Source of the DNA: Betaproteobacteria bacterium SG8_41
GTDB taxonomy: Bacteria > Pseudomonadota > Gammaproteobacteria > Burkholderiales > SG8-41
Length of the DNA: 37,231 nt
Reading direction: 5' to 3'
Assembly: GCA_001303585.1 (NCBI GenBank)
Contig: LJTT01000032.1
Location: 1 to 37,231, forward strand
Shown piece by piece: positions 1 to 7,851 of this stretch. Numbering within the stretch: the first letter of the stretch is position 1; each line of letters opens with the position of its first letter. The notes beneath the pieces were generated by a model, which was not told the DNA's origin, ran no database searches, and saw nothing but the letters and a program-made list of their open reading frames with translations. A program made the translations under genes and the position numbers.

Positions 1-30
1 AGAGGCGCAGACACCGAGGATACCAAAATG

Positions 31-43
31 CCGGGCAGCCCGG
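31..43 (-). terminator. weak hairpin after the TRAP permease gene
   Basis: A 5-bp GC stem (CCGGG/CCCGG) with a 3-nt loop lies about 20 bases past the permease stop codon, read on the minus strand. It is followed by a short T-rich stretch (CATTTTGG). The stem is short and the U-tract poor, so this is only a candidate 3' end for the operon. Confidence 0.25.
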
Positions 44-63
44 TCCGTGCTCGTGCGGCAGAA

Positions 64-1932
64 CTACCTCGTGGCGGAACGGGGCGACTCGGCCTCAGTG
101 CGCCTGCGCAGCATCTGGCTACCAAGAACGGAGATGAAGAGTGCAGCGCCGGCAAGGTCGGTGACCAGGCCGGGCTTGATGAGGAGCACGGCCGCGCCCA
201 CCAAAAACACGCGCTCCCAGACGCGGGCGATGCCGAGGAAATAGCCGAACAGCCCCGCCGCGAGGCAGACGGTGCCGATGGCGGCGGTGGCGAAGGACTG
301 CAGGATCCCGGTCCACTCTCCGATCATCAGCAGCGAAGGCTCGAAAATGAACATGAATGGAACAATGAAACCGGCGGCTCCGACGCGGACGGCGGTCAGG
401 CCCGCGTCCCACAAATTTGCCTTCGCCAGCCCGGCGGCCGCGTATACCGCGAGCGCAACGGGCGGTGTGATGGCCGACAAAATGGCGAAATAGAACGCAA
501 ACATGTGCGCGGCGGGCGGAATTGCGCCCAGCTTGATGATGGCCGGCACGAGCAGCGACACCATCACGATGTACGCGGGTGTCGTGGGCATGCCCATCCC
601 CAGGATAATGCCCGCCAGCATGGTGAGGATCAGCGCCAGCACCAGCAAGTCCTGCGACAGATTGACGACCAGCGCGGTGAAGTTGATCGCCGCCCCGGTG
701 AGGGTGATGACGCCAATGACGATGCCGGCGCACGCGCAAGCGAGCGCTACGGCAATGGCATTTTTCGCCCCTTCCTCCATGGCGCTCCACACGGTCCTCC
801 AGCCGATTCCCTTGCGCGTGGTCTTGCGCATGAGCGCTACCGGAATGCACGTGAGGGTTCCCGCGAGCGCACAGAGCGGTGCGCTATAGCCCGCCATCAA
901 GCCGAAGAGAATTGTGAGCAGAGGGATGAAGAGATGCCCCCGTTCGCGCATGACGGTGCCGAACCGGGGAATTTCCGAGCGCGGTAATCCGAGAAGGCCC
1001 ACTCGCTTCGACTCGAAATGCACGGCGCTGAAGACGGCCAGGTAGTAGAGGACGGCGGGAATGAAGGCCCAAACCGCGACCTGGAAATAGCTTACCGCCA
1101 GGAATTCGGCCATAACGAAGGCCGCCGCGCCCATGATCGGCGGCATGATCTGCCCGCCGGTCGATGCCACCGATTCGACCGCCGCGGCGAATGCGGGCTT
1201 GAAGCCAGTTCGCTTCATGAGGGGGATCGTGATGGGGCCGTCAACCAGCACGTTGGCAACCGCGCTTCCCGACACGGTGCCGAACAGGCTCGAACTCACC
1301 ACTGCGACCTTCCCGGGGCCGCCGGCGGTATGCCCGGTGAGGGAGAGCGCAAAATCCATGAAGAGCTGACCGATGCCGGTGCGCTCCATGAAGGCTCCGA
1401 AGAGCACGAACATGATGACGTAGGCCGCTGAAACGCCCAGGGTTGGACCGAAGATGCCTTCGGTTGTGAGATACAGGATCTCGATGATCTGCTCGGGGCG
1501 CGACTTGGCGATGAAGAGGGCATAAAACAGAAATACCACTGCGGTCGCGGGCAATGGCCAACCGATCACGCGCCGTGTTGCTTCCAGCACCAGCAGAGTG
1601 AATGCGAATCCGAGCACGAGTTCCAGTTGCGTGGGGTCGTCGACAAAGACGAAGCGCGTCAGAAGGTAGTCGTGATTGACCCAGATGTAGAGGGTGGTCC
1701 CGACCGCGATGGCGATCCAGATCAGCTCCGGCCACGACGCGCGCGCGCCCTCGCGCCTGCGAAATCCGGGGTAGAGCAGGAAGATCAGGGTCAGGGCGAA
1801 AAGCAGGTGGGTGCTGCGGAAGAACAGGGCCTGCGGCGCGCCGATGAACGCGACCGTCAGGTGGTAGGCCGACATCCCGACTGCAACGATCGAGATGATG
1901 GCCTTGAGCGCGCGCTCGGCGTTGGTCGCCAT
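64..1932 (-). CDS. TRAP transporter fused permease (DctQM, TAXI type)
   Basis: Membrane part of a tripartite ATP-independent periplasmic transporter that imports an organic acid using an ion gradient. The 622-residue product is long and very hydrophobic. The first ~170 residues form a DctQ-like small-subunit segment and the rest a DctM-like large subunit, with motifs such as GTVSGSAVANV and GLGMGMPTTPAY-like text (read as ILGMGMPTTPAYIV near residue 455). Such fusions pair with TAXI-type receptors, and a TAXI receptor gene lies directly upstream in the same direction. The 66-base gap holds a strong intrinsic-terminator-like hairpin, so expression is probably lower than that of the receptor. 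The substrate cannot be read from the sequence; the hydroxypyruvate isomerase gene upstream hints at a small hydroxy- or oxo-acid, but this is inference. Confidence 0.93.
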   Translation of the reverse strand: MATNAERALKAIISIVAVGMSAYHLTVAFIGAPQALFFRSTHLLFALTLIFLLYPGFRRREGARASWPELIWIAIAVGTTLYIWVNHDYLLTRFVFVDDPTQLELVLGFAFTLLVLEATRRVIGWPLPATAVVFLFYALFIAKSRPEQIIEILYLTTEGIFGPTLGVSAAYVIMFVLFGAFMERTGIGQLFMDFALSLTGHTAGGPGKVAVVSSSLFGTVSGSAVANVLVDGPITIPLMKRTGFKPAFAAAVESVASTGGQIMPPIMGAAAFVMAEFLAVSYFQVAVWAFIPAVLYYLAVFSAVHFESKRVGLLGLPRSEIPRFGTVMRERGHLFIPLLTILFGLMAGYSAPLCALAGTLTCIPVALMRKTTRKGIGWRTVWSAMEEGAKNAIAVALACACAGIVIGVITLTGAAINFTALVVNLSQDLLVLALILTMLAGIILGMGMPTTPAYIVMVSLLVPAIIKLGAIPPAAHMFAFYFAILSAITPPVALAVYAAAGLAKANLWDAGLTAVRVGAAGFIVPFMFIFEPSLLMIGEWTGILQSFATAAIGTVCLAAGLFGYFLGIARVWERVFLVGAAVLLIKPGLVTDLAGAALFISVLGSQMLRRRTEAESPRSATR

Positions 1933-1947
1933 TGTTGAACCACGGGC

Positions 1948-1979
1948 AAAAAAAGGGCGGCGCGAACCCTCGCGCCGCC
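1948..1979 (-). terminator. intercistronic terminator/attenuator between TAXI receptor and permease genes
   Basis: On the minus strand a perfect 9-bp stem (GGCGGCGCG/CGCGCCGCC, 6-nt loop) is followed by C and seven Ts. This is a textbook rho-independent terminator. It lies after the receptor stop codon and before the permease start, so partial read-through would give more periplasmic receptor than membrane permease. Confidence 0.75.
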
Positions 1980-1998
1980 GCTGCTCATTCGCCCGACG

Positions 1999-2943
1999 TT
2001 AGAGCGCTCCGGTTTCCTTGTAGTACTTGCGCGCGCCCGGATGATACGGCACCCCGACATTGGTTGCCATGTCCTTCGGCGTCAGGCCCTTGACCGCCTT
2101 AACGACATTACCAAGATGTTCCGTGTTCTGTGCCAGCGCCTTCGTGATGTCATAGACGAGCTTCTCGGGCAGCTTGCAGCTCGCGATGAGATGGGTCCAG
2201 GTGCCGATCGTCTGCACATCCTTGTCCTGCTTCGGATAGCTGCCGGCTTTGATGATGCGCTTGTCGTAGCCCTTGTTGATCTTCTGCAGTGCTTTCAGCT
2301 TGTCGTTTGGCACCTCGAGGACGCGGATGTCCCGCGCAGAAGCGAGGTCCATGACCGAGGAAGCCGGCACCGTGGTGATCAGCGTGAACACTTGTGCGTG
2401 ACCGTCTTTGAGCTGCGACACGGAATCGGTGTACGAGCCATGGTTGACTTTGGACATCTTGTCATATCCGAGGCCGTAGACTTCCAGCACGTGGCGGGTC
2501 ATCTGCTCGCCGGTGTTGCCTTTTTGCTGCGTCGTCAGCGCCTTGCCTTTCGCGTCGGCAACGGTCTTTACTCCTGCATCTGCCAGCGCCACCATGTGAA
2601 AGTATTGAAAGTAGAGCGTTGCGACCTGGCAGACGTTGCCGGTTTTGCTGTCGAACGGCGCGCGGCCGTTGACCCCGTCGACGGACGATACGGCATTGCC
2701 GAAGCCAAGATCGGCCTTGCCGGCCTGGACCCCTTTGACGTTCGAGATGCCCGCGCCAGGCAGCACCTGCATCGATACCCCTTTGACGTTCTTCTCGACG
2801 ATGCCCTGGATCGCGCCGCCGAGCGGGTACCACGATCCGCCCTGCGGGCCGGTCATTATCTTGAGCTGCTGTGCCGAAGCTGCTGCGGCAAACGCGGCGG
2901 TGAGGGTAATGCCCAATACCTGGGCAATGCGCTTTGATTTCAT
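1999..2943 (-). CDS. TAXI family TRAP transporter solute receptor
   Basis: Periplasmic solute-binding protein of the TRAP-TAXI system, 314 residues, the usual family length. It starts with a clear signal peptide (MKSKR, then a hydrophobic stretch ending in AAAASAQQ; likely cleavage after ASA near residue 24). The mature N-terminus has the TAXI hallmark MTGPQGGSWYPLGGAI, followed by GAGISNVKGVQAGKADLGF, the ligand-domain pattern of the family. The start is supported by a good ribosome-binding site (GGGAGAGACA before ATG). A sigma70-like promoter can be seen about 60 bases upstream. The gene is co-oriented with hydroxypyruvate isomerase upstream and the fused permease downstream. The ligand is unknown. 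Confidence 0.95.
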   Translation of the reverse strand: MKSKRIAQVLGITLTAAFAAAASAQQLKIMTGPQGGSWYPLGGAIQGIVEKNVKGVSMQVLPGAGISNVKGVQAGKADLGFGNAVSSVDGVNGRAPFDSKTGNVCQVATLYFQYFHMVALADAGVKTVADAKGKALTTQQKGNTGEQMTRHVLEVYGLGYDKMSKVNHGSYTDSVSQLKDGHAQVFTLITTVPASSVMDLASARDIRVLEVPNDKLKALQKINKGYDKRIIKAGSYPKQDKDVQTIGTWTHLIASCKLPEKLVYDITKALAQNTEHLGNVVKAVKGLTPKDMATNVGVPYHPGARKYYKETGAL

Positions 2944-3003
2944 TGTCTCTCCCTTGAACGGAATTAAAAGAAACTCCCGATACAGCTAATTTTTGGATTT
3001 CAG

Positions 3004-3032
3004 ATTGTGTGGCGCGGGATGGTAAGCGTCAA
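3004..3032 (-). promoter_or_regulatory. candidate sigma70 promoter for the TAXI-TRAP genes
   Basis: Read on the minus strand: -35 TTGACG (3027-3032), a 17-base spacer and -10 CACAAT (3004-3009). The transcript would begin near 2997, giving a leader of about 50 nt before the receptor ATG. Spacing is ideal; the -10 matches only in part. Confidence 0.4.
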
Positions 3033-3059
3033 GGAGCGCGCGCTTCGAGTATCCCCGGC

Positions 3060-3836
3060 TTAAAGGTAGGGCTTGACCCACCCCAGTCCGGCGTCGGTGT
3101 TCGTCCTTGGCTTGTACTCGCAGCCGATCCAGCCCTCGTAGCCAATCCGCTCTATGTGCCGGAAGAGAAAGGCATAGTTGATCTCCCCCGTGCCGGGCTC
3201 GTTGCGCCCCGGATTGTCGGCGAGCTGCAGGTGGGGAATCAGCTTGAGGTTCGCCTCTATGGTGCGGGCGAGATCGCCTTCCATGACCTGCATGTGGTAG
3301 ATGTCGTACTGGAGGTAGAGGTTGTCGGATCCCGTGTCGCGGATGATGTCGAATGCCTGGCGGCTGTAGTTGAGATAGAAGCCGGGCATGTCACGGGTGT
3401 TGATGGGCTCCGTCAGCAGCTTGATGCCCGCGGCCTTCAGTTTGCCGGCCGCAAATTTCAGGTTCTTCACGAACGTCTCACGCAGTTTCTCGGGCGCGAC
3501 GCCGGACGGGGCGATGCCCGCCAGGCAGTTCAACTGCCTGCAGCCTAGTGCGTTTGCATATTCGATCGCCTTTTCAACGCCGTCCTGGAACTCTCCCACA
3601 CGGTCAGGGTGGCAGCCGATGCCGCGCTCGCCTTTGCCCCAATCGCCGGCGGGAAAATTGTGCAGCACCTGCGCAAGCTTGTGCTTATGGAGCTGCTCGG
3701 CGAGCTGATTCTTGTCGTAGTCGTACGGGAAGAGATACTCGACGCCTTTAAAGCCGGCTCTCGCCGCGGCCGCGAAGCGATCCATGAAGTCGAGCTCGTT
3801 CCAGAGCATGGTGAGGTTGGCGCAGAACTTTGGCAT
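3060..3836 (-). CDS. hyi: hydroxypyruvate isomerase (Hyi family)
   Basis: TIM-barrel sugar isomerase interconverting hydroxypyruvate and tartronate semialdehyde in glyoxylate metabolism. The 258-residue length is typical. Two metal-binding/catalytic glutamates of the family are in place: Glu143 in LLTEPINTRDMPG and Glu240 in WIGCEYKPR, near the C-terminal signature. FPAGDWGKGERG (residues 61-72) is also characteristic. A ribosome-binding site (AAGGA) precedes the ATG. The gene is co-directional with the TRAP-TAXI genes, 116 bases upstream of the receptor, suggesting a catabolic unit for a C2-C3 acid. The substrate could instead be a related aldose or ketose, as in other Hyi/OtnI-like proteins. 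No ligase or reductase of the pathway is visible here. Confidence 0.88.
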   Translation of the reverse strand: MPKFCANLTMLWNELDFMDRFAAAARAGFKGVEYLFPYDYDKNQLAEQLHKHKLAQVLHNFPAGDWGKGERGIGCHPDRVGEFQDGVEKAIEYANALGCRQLNCLAGIAPSGVAPEKLRETFVKNLKFAAGKLKAAGIKLLTEPINTRDMPGFYLNYSRQAFDIIRDTGSDNLYLQYDIYHMQVMEGDLARTIEANLKLIPHLQLADNPGRNEPGTGEINYAFLFRHIERIGYEGWIGCEYKPRTNTDAGLGWVKPYL

Positions 3837-3921
3837 CGTTACGGTTCCTTTTCCAGGAGCCCGCCAGCAAATCGAGCGGCGCTTGTAACCGCTCCTGCGG
3901 GCTTTAGGGGCCCGTAGATTC

Positions 3922-3927
3922 TATAAT
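3922..3927 (+). promoter_or_regulatory. consensus -10 box overlapping the first ATG of the mocA-like gene
   Basis: TATAAT at 3922-3927 overlaps an ATG at 3926. A transcript from this box would start near 3934, on or just before the second in-frame ATG at 3935. No convincing -35 is visible. Confidence 0.35.
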
Positions 3928-3934
3928 GAGCCGC

Positions 3935-4540
3935 ATGCCCGAGCATCCCCGGAATATCGTTGCCATACTGCTCGCCGCCGGCAGCGGCTCGCGCTTCGGC
4001 GGAGACAAGCTCCTCCACCCGCTCGCGGACGGCGTAGCAATCGCGGCGCACGCTGCGCGCAACCTTTTTGCTGTCGTGCCCGACGTGGTGGCTGTCGTGC
4101 GCTGGGGGGATTTCCCGCTCCACGATTTGCTGGAGCAGGAGGGCTGCCAGTGCACCATGTTTCAGGGTGCGGCGAGAGGCATGGGCGCGAGCCTCGCGCA
4201 CGGCGTTGCACAGGTGCGCGAGGCCGATGGCTGGGTGGTCGCGCTTGCCGATATGCCGGGCATCCGACCCGAGACCATCCGGCGCATCGTCGTGGCGCTG
4301 GAGGGCGGGGCGTTGATCGCTGCGCCGACGCACGAGGGAAAGCGCGGGCATCCCGTCGGATTCGGCGCGCCCTTGCGTGATGAGCTGCTGGCGCTGGACG
4401 GCGATGAAGGTGCCCGTTCGGTGCTCGAGCGCCATCGTGGCGAGGTTAAGCTGATCGAGTGCGAAGACCCCGGCGCGCTGGTGGACATCGACTTGCGCGA
4501 CGATCTCGCGCGCCTGATCGGCCCAGGCGCTTCGCGATGA
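3935..4540 (+). CDS. MobA/MocA-like molybdenum cofactor nucleotidyltransferase
   Basis: Member of the MobA/MocA NTP-transferase family, which adds CMP or GMP to molybdopterin; MocA members mature cofactors of xanthine- and CO-dehydrogenase-type enzymes. The N-terminus carries the nucleotide-binding signature ILLAAGSGSRFGGDKLL. The divalent-metal motif VVALADMPGI follows at mid-protein, and GHPVGF near residue 135 is also typical. About 200 residues, a normal length. An in-frame ATG at 3926 would add three residues, but it lies inside a TATAAT box, so the ATG at 3935 is preferred. Downstream lie moxR-like and CoxE-like genes, a set seen in cox-type molybdoenzyme clusters. No molybdoenzyme structural gene is in view. 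CMP versus GMP specificity cannot be decided. Confidence 0.82.
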   Translation: MPEHPRNIVAILLAAGSGSRFGGDKLLHPLADGVAIAAHAARNLFAVVPDVVAVVRWGDFPLHDLLEQEGCQCTMFQGAARGMGASLAHGVAQVREADGWVVALADMPGIRPETIRRIVVALEGGALIAAPTHEGKRGHPVGFGAPLRDELLALDGDEGARSVLERHRGEVKLIECEDPGALVDIDLRDDLARLIGPGASR

Positions 4541-4620
4541 CGCCGGCCCGGCGTGGCTTGCGCCGCGTGGGCGGTTGTCTTGACGCTCCCGCACCCCGGT
4601 GCAAGACTCGCTTGAAAACC

Positions 4621-4669
4621 TTGAACCTTGAACCTTGAACCTTGAACCTTGAACCTTGAACCTTGAATG
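4621..4669 (+). repeat. perfect heptamer tandem repeat, six TTGAACC units
   Basis: Six exact TTGAACC copies (4621-4662) are followed by a seventh diverged unit, TTGAATG, whose last three bases are the ATG of the moxR-like gene. A further related TTGAAAACC precedes the array. The array fills the position where a ribosome-binding site would be expected. Confidence 0.95.
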
Positions 4670-5518
4670 ACAATGAAGCGATTTGAAGGCACTGACAGCT
4701 ACGTTGCAACCGATGACTTGATGATGGCGGTGAACGCCGCGCTCACGCTCGAGCGGCCGCTGCTCGTCAAGGGAGAGCCGGGTACCGGCAAGACAATGCT
4801 GGCGATCGAAATCGCGAGGGCTCTCGGACGTCCGCTGTTCGAGTGGCACATCAAGTCCACCACGAAGGCCCAGCATGGGCTCTACGAGTATGACGCCGTG
4901 TCGCGCCTGCGCGACTCGCAACTCGGCGATCCCAAGGTGCACGATATCCGCAACTACATCGTCCAGGGCATGCTGTGGAAGGGTTTCGTCTCGGAGGCGC
5001 CGTCGGTCCTGCTGATCGACGAGGTGGACAAGGCCGATATCGAGTTCCCCAACGATTTGCTGCGCGAGCTCGACCGGATGGAATTCTACGTGTACGAGAC
5101 GCAGGAGCTCGTGAGGGCGAGGCACCGTCCGCTGGTTGTGATCACGAGCAACAACGAGAAGGAGCTGCCGGATGCTTTCCTGCGGCGGTGCTTCTTTCAC
5201 TACATCCGCTTCCCGGACCATGAGACCATGGAGCGCATCGTTCGCGTGCATTATCCGGACATCAAGAAGCGGCTGCTGCAGGAGGCGCTGGAGGCGTTTT
5301 TCGAGATCCGCGAAGTGCCGGGCCTCAAGAAAAAGCCCTCCACCTCGGAGCTGCTCGACTGGTTGAAGCTGCTCGTGGCCGAGGACATCCCGCCGGAAGT
5401 GCTCCACAGCCAGGACCAGCACAAGATCGTCCCGCCGCTGCACGGCGCGCTGCTCAAGAACGAGCAGGACGTCCATCTCTTCGAGCGGCTGGTTTTCATG
5501 TCGAGGCGCCAGAGGTAG
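4667..5518 (+). CDS. MoxR-family AAA+ ATPase (CoxD-like)
   Basis: AAA+ ATPase of the MoxR family, which remodel or activate partner metalloenzymes together with VWA proteins. Walker A is GEPGTGKT (residues 36-43), Walker B is VLLIDEVDKAD (~114-124), and sensor 1 is VVITSNNEKELPDAFLRRC. The length of 283 residues fits the CoxD subgroup. The start is uncertain by two codons (ATG at 4667 or 4673); neither has a Shine-Dalgarno sequence because a TTGAACC array runs up to the start codon. It follows the MocA-like gene by 126 bases and is separated from its likely VWA partner by a methyltransferase gene, which is unusual. Its client is unknown; CO dehydrogenase-like enzymes are the precedent. Confidence 0.9.
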   Translation: MTMKRFEGTDSYVATDDLMMAVNAALTLERPLLVKGEPGTGKTMLAIEIARALGRPLFEWHIKSTTKAQHGLYEYDAVSRLRDSQLGDPKVHDIRNYIVQGMLWKGFVSEAPSVLLIDEVDKADIEFPNDLLRELDRMEFYVYETQELVRARHRPLVVITSNNEKELPDAFLRRCFFHYIRFPDHETMERIVRVHYPDIKKRLLQEALEAFFEIREVPGLKKKPSTSELLDWLKLLVAEDIPPEVLHSQDQHKIVPPLHGALLKNEQDVHLFERLVFMSRRQR

Positions 5519-5528
5519 GCCGCTTGCC

Positions 5529-6257
5529 ATGTTGCTCCGGTTTGTCAAGGCAGCGCTTAGCGGTCGGAAGTTGCAGCATGCGCGGGCAGGCCCGGCCGAG
5601 AATCCACTGGTCAGTTGGTATCGCGATCACACCGGCCGCAGCGTGCACAAGGTGTACGGCTACCTGGAGATTTATCACCGGCATTTCGCCCGCTACCGGG
5701 GCCGGTCGCCCGTGCTACTGGAGATCGGTGTTAATTTCGGGGGCTCACTCCAAATGTGGCGTGATTACTTCGGGCCCGGGTGTCGCTTGTACGGGGTGGA
5801 CATCGAACCCGGGTGCAAGGCCTTCGCGGACGAGGCGACGACGATCCTCATCGGCGACCAGGCGGACCGCGACTTTCTGGCGCGGCTGCGCAAGGACTTG
5901 CCCAGGCCGGATATTCTGATCGATGACGGCGGGCACAGAATGGAGCAGCAGATCGCTACCTTCGAGGAACTTTATCCGCACATAGCAGACGACGGGGTTT
6001 ATCTATGCGAGGACCTGCACACGTCGTACTGGGACAGGTTTGGCGGAGGATACCGCAAGGACGGATCGTTCGTTGAGTTCAGCAAGCGTCTCATAGACCA
6101 ACTCAACGCCTGGCACTGGGAAGGAGAACAGGAGTCCGCAGTCAATGAATTCACGCGGACGTCGCACGGGATGCACTATTACCCCAGCGTGTTGGTGATC
6201 GAAAAGCGCCGAATGCAGCCGCCCAAGCAGATAAAGGCGGGTAGGTCGATGTTGTGA
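5529..6257 (+). CDS. class I SAM-dependent methyltransferase
   Basis: Probable O-methyltransferase of the cephalosporin-hydroxylase/MycE-like group often seen in sugar or antibiotic tailoring. SAM-binding motif I is LLEIGVNFGGSL (residues 63-74), the acidic loop GVDIEP follows at 89-94, and a metal-binding-like DILIDDGGH lies at 128-136. Length is 242 residues. The gene begins 10 bases after the moxR-like stop and ends 22 bases before the CoxE-like gene, so it lies within that transcription unit, splitting a pair usually adjacent. A GAGGT sequence about 15 bases upstream may serve as ribosome-binding site. Codon use looks slightly less GC-rich than the neighbours, in line with insertion, but this was judged by eye. 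The substrate is unknown. Confidence 0.75.
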   Translation: MLLRFVKAALSGRKLQHARAGPAENPLVSWYRDHTGRSVHKVYGYLEIYHRHFARYRGRSPVLLEIGVNFGGSLQMWRDYFGPGCRLYGVDIEPGCKAFADEATTILIGDQADRDFLARLRKDLPRPDILIDDGGHRMEQQIATFEELYPHIADDGVYLCEDLHTSYWDRFGGGYRKDGSFVEFSKRLIDQLNAWHWEGEQESAVNEFTRTSHGMHYYPSVLVIEKRRMQPPKQIKAGRSML

Positions 6258-6279
6258 GCGGACCGCCCTCGGGTGCTCG

Positions 6280-7461
6280 ATGCTAATTGAGTTCTTCCTC
6301 AAGCTGAAAGAAGGCGGGATTCCCGTTTCGATCAAGGAGTTTCTGGCCCTAATCGAGGCGCTGGAGAAGCGCGTCATCTTTGGCCGCTTCGAGGATTTCT
6401 ACTATCTCGCGCGCACCTGCCTGGTGAAGGACGAGAAGTACTACGATCGTTACGACCGTGCGTTTGCGAGTTACTTCAAGGGCATCGTTGAGGTCGATGG
6501 CATCACCGTCGTCGTTCCCGAGGATTGGCTGAGAAAGCTCGCGGAAAAAGTGCTCTCGGAAGAGGAGAAGAAGCTGATCGAATCTATGGGCGGCTGGGAA
6601 AAACTCATGGAGACGCTCAGGCGGCGCCTCGAGGAGCAAAAGGGCCGGCACCAGGGGGGCGCAAAATGGATTGGCACGGCGGGAACCAGCCCGTACGGCG
6701 CGTGGGGCTACAACCCGGAGGGCGTGCGCATCGGCCAGCCCGAGTCGCGTCATCGCCGCGCCGTGAAGGTGTGGGACCGGCGCGAGTACCGCAATCTCGA
6801 TGACACCGTCGAGCTCGGCACCCGCAACATCAAGGTGGCGCTACGACGCCTGCGCCGCTTCGCCCGGATCGGGGCGCCGGAAGAGCTGGACCTTGACGAT
6901 ACGATCCGATCCACCGCCCGGAACGCCGGCTGGCTCGACCTCAAGATGGTTCCCGAGCGTCACAATGCCGTGAAGGTCCTGCTTTTTCTGGACGTTGGCG
7001 GCTCGATGGACGATCACATCCGTATCTGTGAGCAGCTCTTTTCTGCGGCGCGCGCCGAGTTCAAGCACCTCGAGTATTTTTACTTTCACAATTTTCTCTA
7101 TGAGCGGGTGTGGCGCGATAACCGCCGGCGCGGGACCGAGCGCGTGGCGACGTGGGACGTGCTGCATACCTATCCGCACGATTACACGGTGATCGTGGTC
7201 GGCGACGCCACGATGAGTCCGTACGAGATCGTCTATCCGGGCGGCAGCGTCGAGCATACGAACGAGGAGGCGGGCGCGGTGTGGCTCGAGCGGCTGCTTT
7301 CTGTTTATCACAACGCGATCTGGCTGAATCCGCAGCCGGAGGCGGTCTGGGACTACCACGAGTCGATCCGCATTACGCGGCAGTTGATGGGCGAGCGGAT
7401 GTTTCCGCTGACGATCGAAGGGCTCGACCGCGGGATGCGCCTCCTCTCGAAGACGCACTAA
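6280..7461 (+). CDS. VWA domain protein, CoxE-like
   Basis: CoxE-family protein with a C-terminal von Willebrand A domain, the partner of MoxR/CoxD ATPases in maturation of metalloenzymes. The helical N-terminal region (residues 1-125) is followed by a linker rich in basic and Gly residues. The VWA core begins at VKVLLFLDVGGSMDDH, with the metal-site (MIDAS) Asp238 and Ser242. The motif reads DxGGS rather than DxSxS, which is usual in this subgroup. VIVVGDATMSPYEI later in the domain corresponds to the third metal-site loop. Length is 393 residues. No strong ribosome-binding site is visible 5' of the ATG. It is the last gene of the mocA-moxR-methyltransferase-VWA run and is followed by a terminator-like hairpin. 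Confidence 0.88.
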   Translation: MLIEFFLKLKEGGIPVSIKEFLALIEALEKRVIFGRFEDFYYLARTCLVKDEKYYDRYDRAFASYFKGIVEVDGITVVVPEDWLRKLAEKVLSEEEKKLIESMGGWEKLMETLRRRLEEQKGRHQGGAKWIGTAGTSPYGAWGYNPEGVRIGQPESRHRRAVKVWDRREYRNLDDTVELGTRNIKVALRRLRRFARIGAPEELDLDDTIRSTARNAGWLDLKMVPERHNAVKVLLFLDVGGSMDDHIRICEQLFSAARAEFKHLEYFYFHNFLYERVWRDNRRRGTERVATWDVLHTYPHDYTVIVVGDATMSPYEIVYPGGSVEHTNEEAGAVWLERLLSVYHNAIWLNPQPEAVWDYHESIRITRQLMGERMFPLTIEGLDRGMRLLSKTH

Positions 7462-7576
7462 AAAAACGCCGCGTGGCGGCCAAGGCGAGCCTGGCCGGTG
7501 GCTGATATTTGGTCGCGGTCCCTCGGTGCGTAGCCGACACCGGCGCTAATGAAGCTTCTTCTCGAGTAGGGCAAAT

Positions 7577-7627
7577 CGCCTGGGCGCGCGGCTTCTAATC
7601 CGGAAAAGGGCATGGCCCAGGCGTTTT
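7577..7627 (+). terminator. terminator-like hairpin of the moxR-VWA operon
   Basis: A perfect 9-bp stem, CGCCTGGGC (7577-7585) and GCCCAGGCG (7615-7623), is followed at once by TTTT. The 29-nt loop is long for an intrinsic terminator, so the call is tentative. Confidence 0.4.
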
Positions 7628-7797
7628 CTATTCGCACCACCGGCACTCGATCACGATCCGCATCCATGTCAAGCGGCTCGCCGATGGACCGAAATCTGCC
7701 GTTCCCGTCCCATTGCCGTAGTTGCCCATGCCGAGCGCTTTCCAGGTCATGAGGGCTGGCCCAGACGCCGCGAACGCGCGAGCGCTCGAGAGGCGGC

Positions 7798-7825
7798 CTG
7801 CCATCTCTCGTTAATCATTTACAAT
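7798..7825 (+). promoter_or_regulatory. candidate promoter of the lpxA-like gene
   Basis: CTGCCA at 7798-7803 and TACAAT at 7820-7825, 16 bases apart, lie in an AT-rich patch just before the gene. The transcript would start near 7832, about 20 bases before the preferred TTG start. Confidence 0.3.
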
Positions 7826-7851
7826 GTTATGAAATCGATATGGAGTGTCGT

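Larger units (their letters stand above)
7462..7851 (+). other. 390-base gap between the CoxE-like gene and the lpxA-like gene
   Basis: No convincing gene was seen on either strand. It holds a small hairpin just after the VWA stop (CGCC/GGCG, 7467-7478), a long-looped hairpin with a T-run (7577-7627), and a 10-bp palindrome CGAGCGCTCG (7779-7788). A 6-bp stem (CGAGAG/CTCTCG, 7787-7810) comes just before an AT-rich stretch that probably contains the lpxA promoter. It forms the left edge of the compositionally different lpxA-fabA-fabB block. Confidence 0.6.

Noticed and set aside
28-987. Open frame of 319 codons on the plus strand opposite the TRAP permease
   Set aside because: Antisense, low-complexity (Gly, Arg, Glu, His), no start signal or family.
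4162-4709. Protein with a repeated FKVQGSR unit
   Set aside because: It is only the reverse-strand translation of the TTGAACC DNA repeat, not a protein repeat.
3839-5548. Open frame of 569 codons on the minus strand opposite the mocA-like and moxR-like genes
   Set aside because: It is antisense to two well-supported genes, runs through the TTGAACC array as a repeated peptide, and has no family similarity; GC-rich codon patterns keep such frames open.
7583-7623. tRNA-Arg-like anticodon loop (CTTCTAATC)
   Set aside because: No T-loop GGTTCGAATCC, no acceptor stem and no D-arm in the right place; the paired bases fit a simple hairpin.
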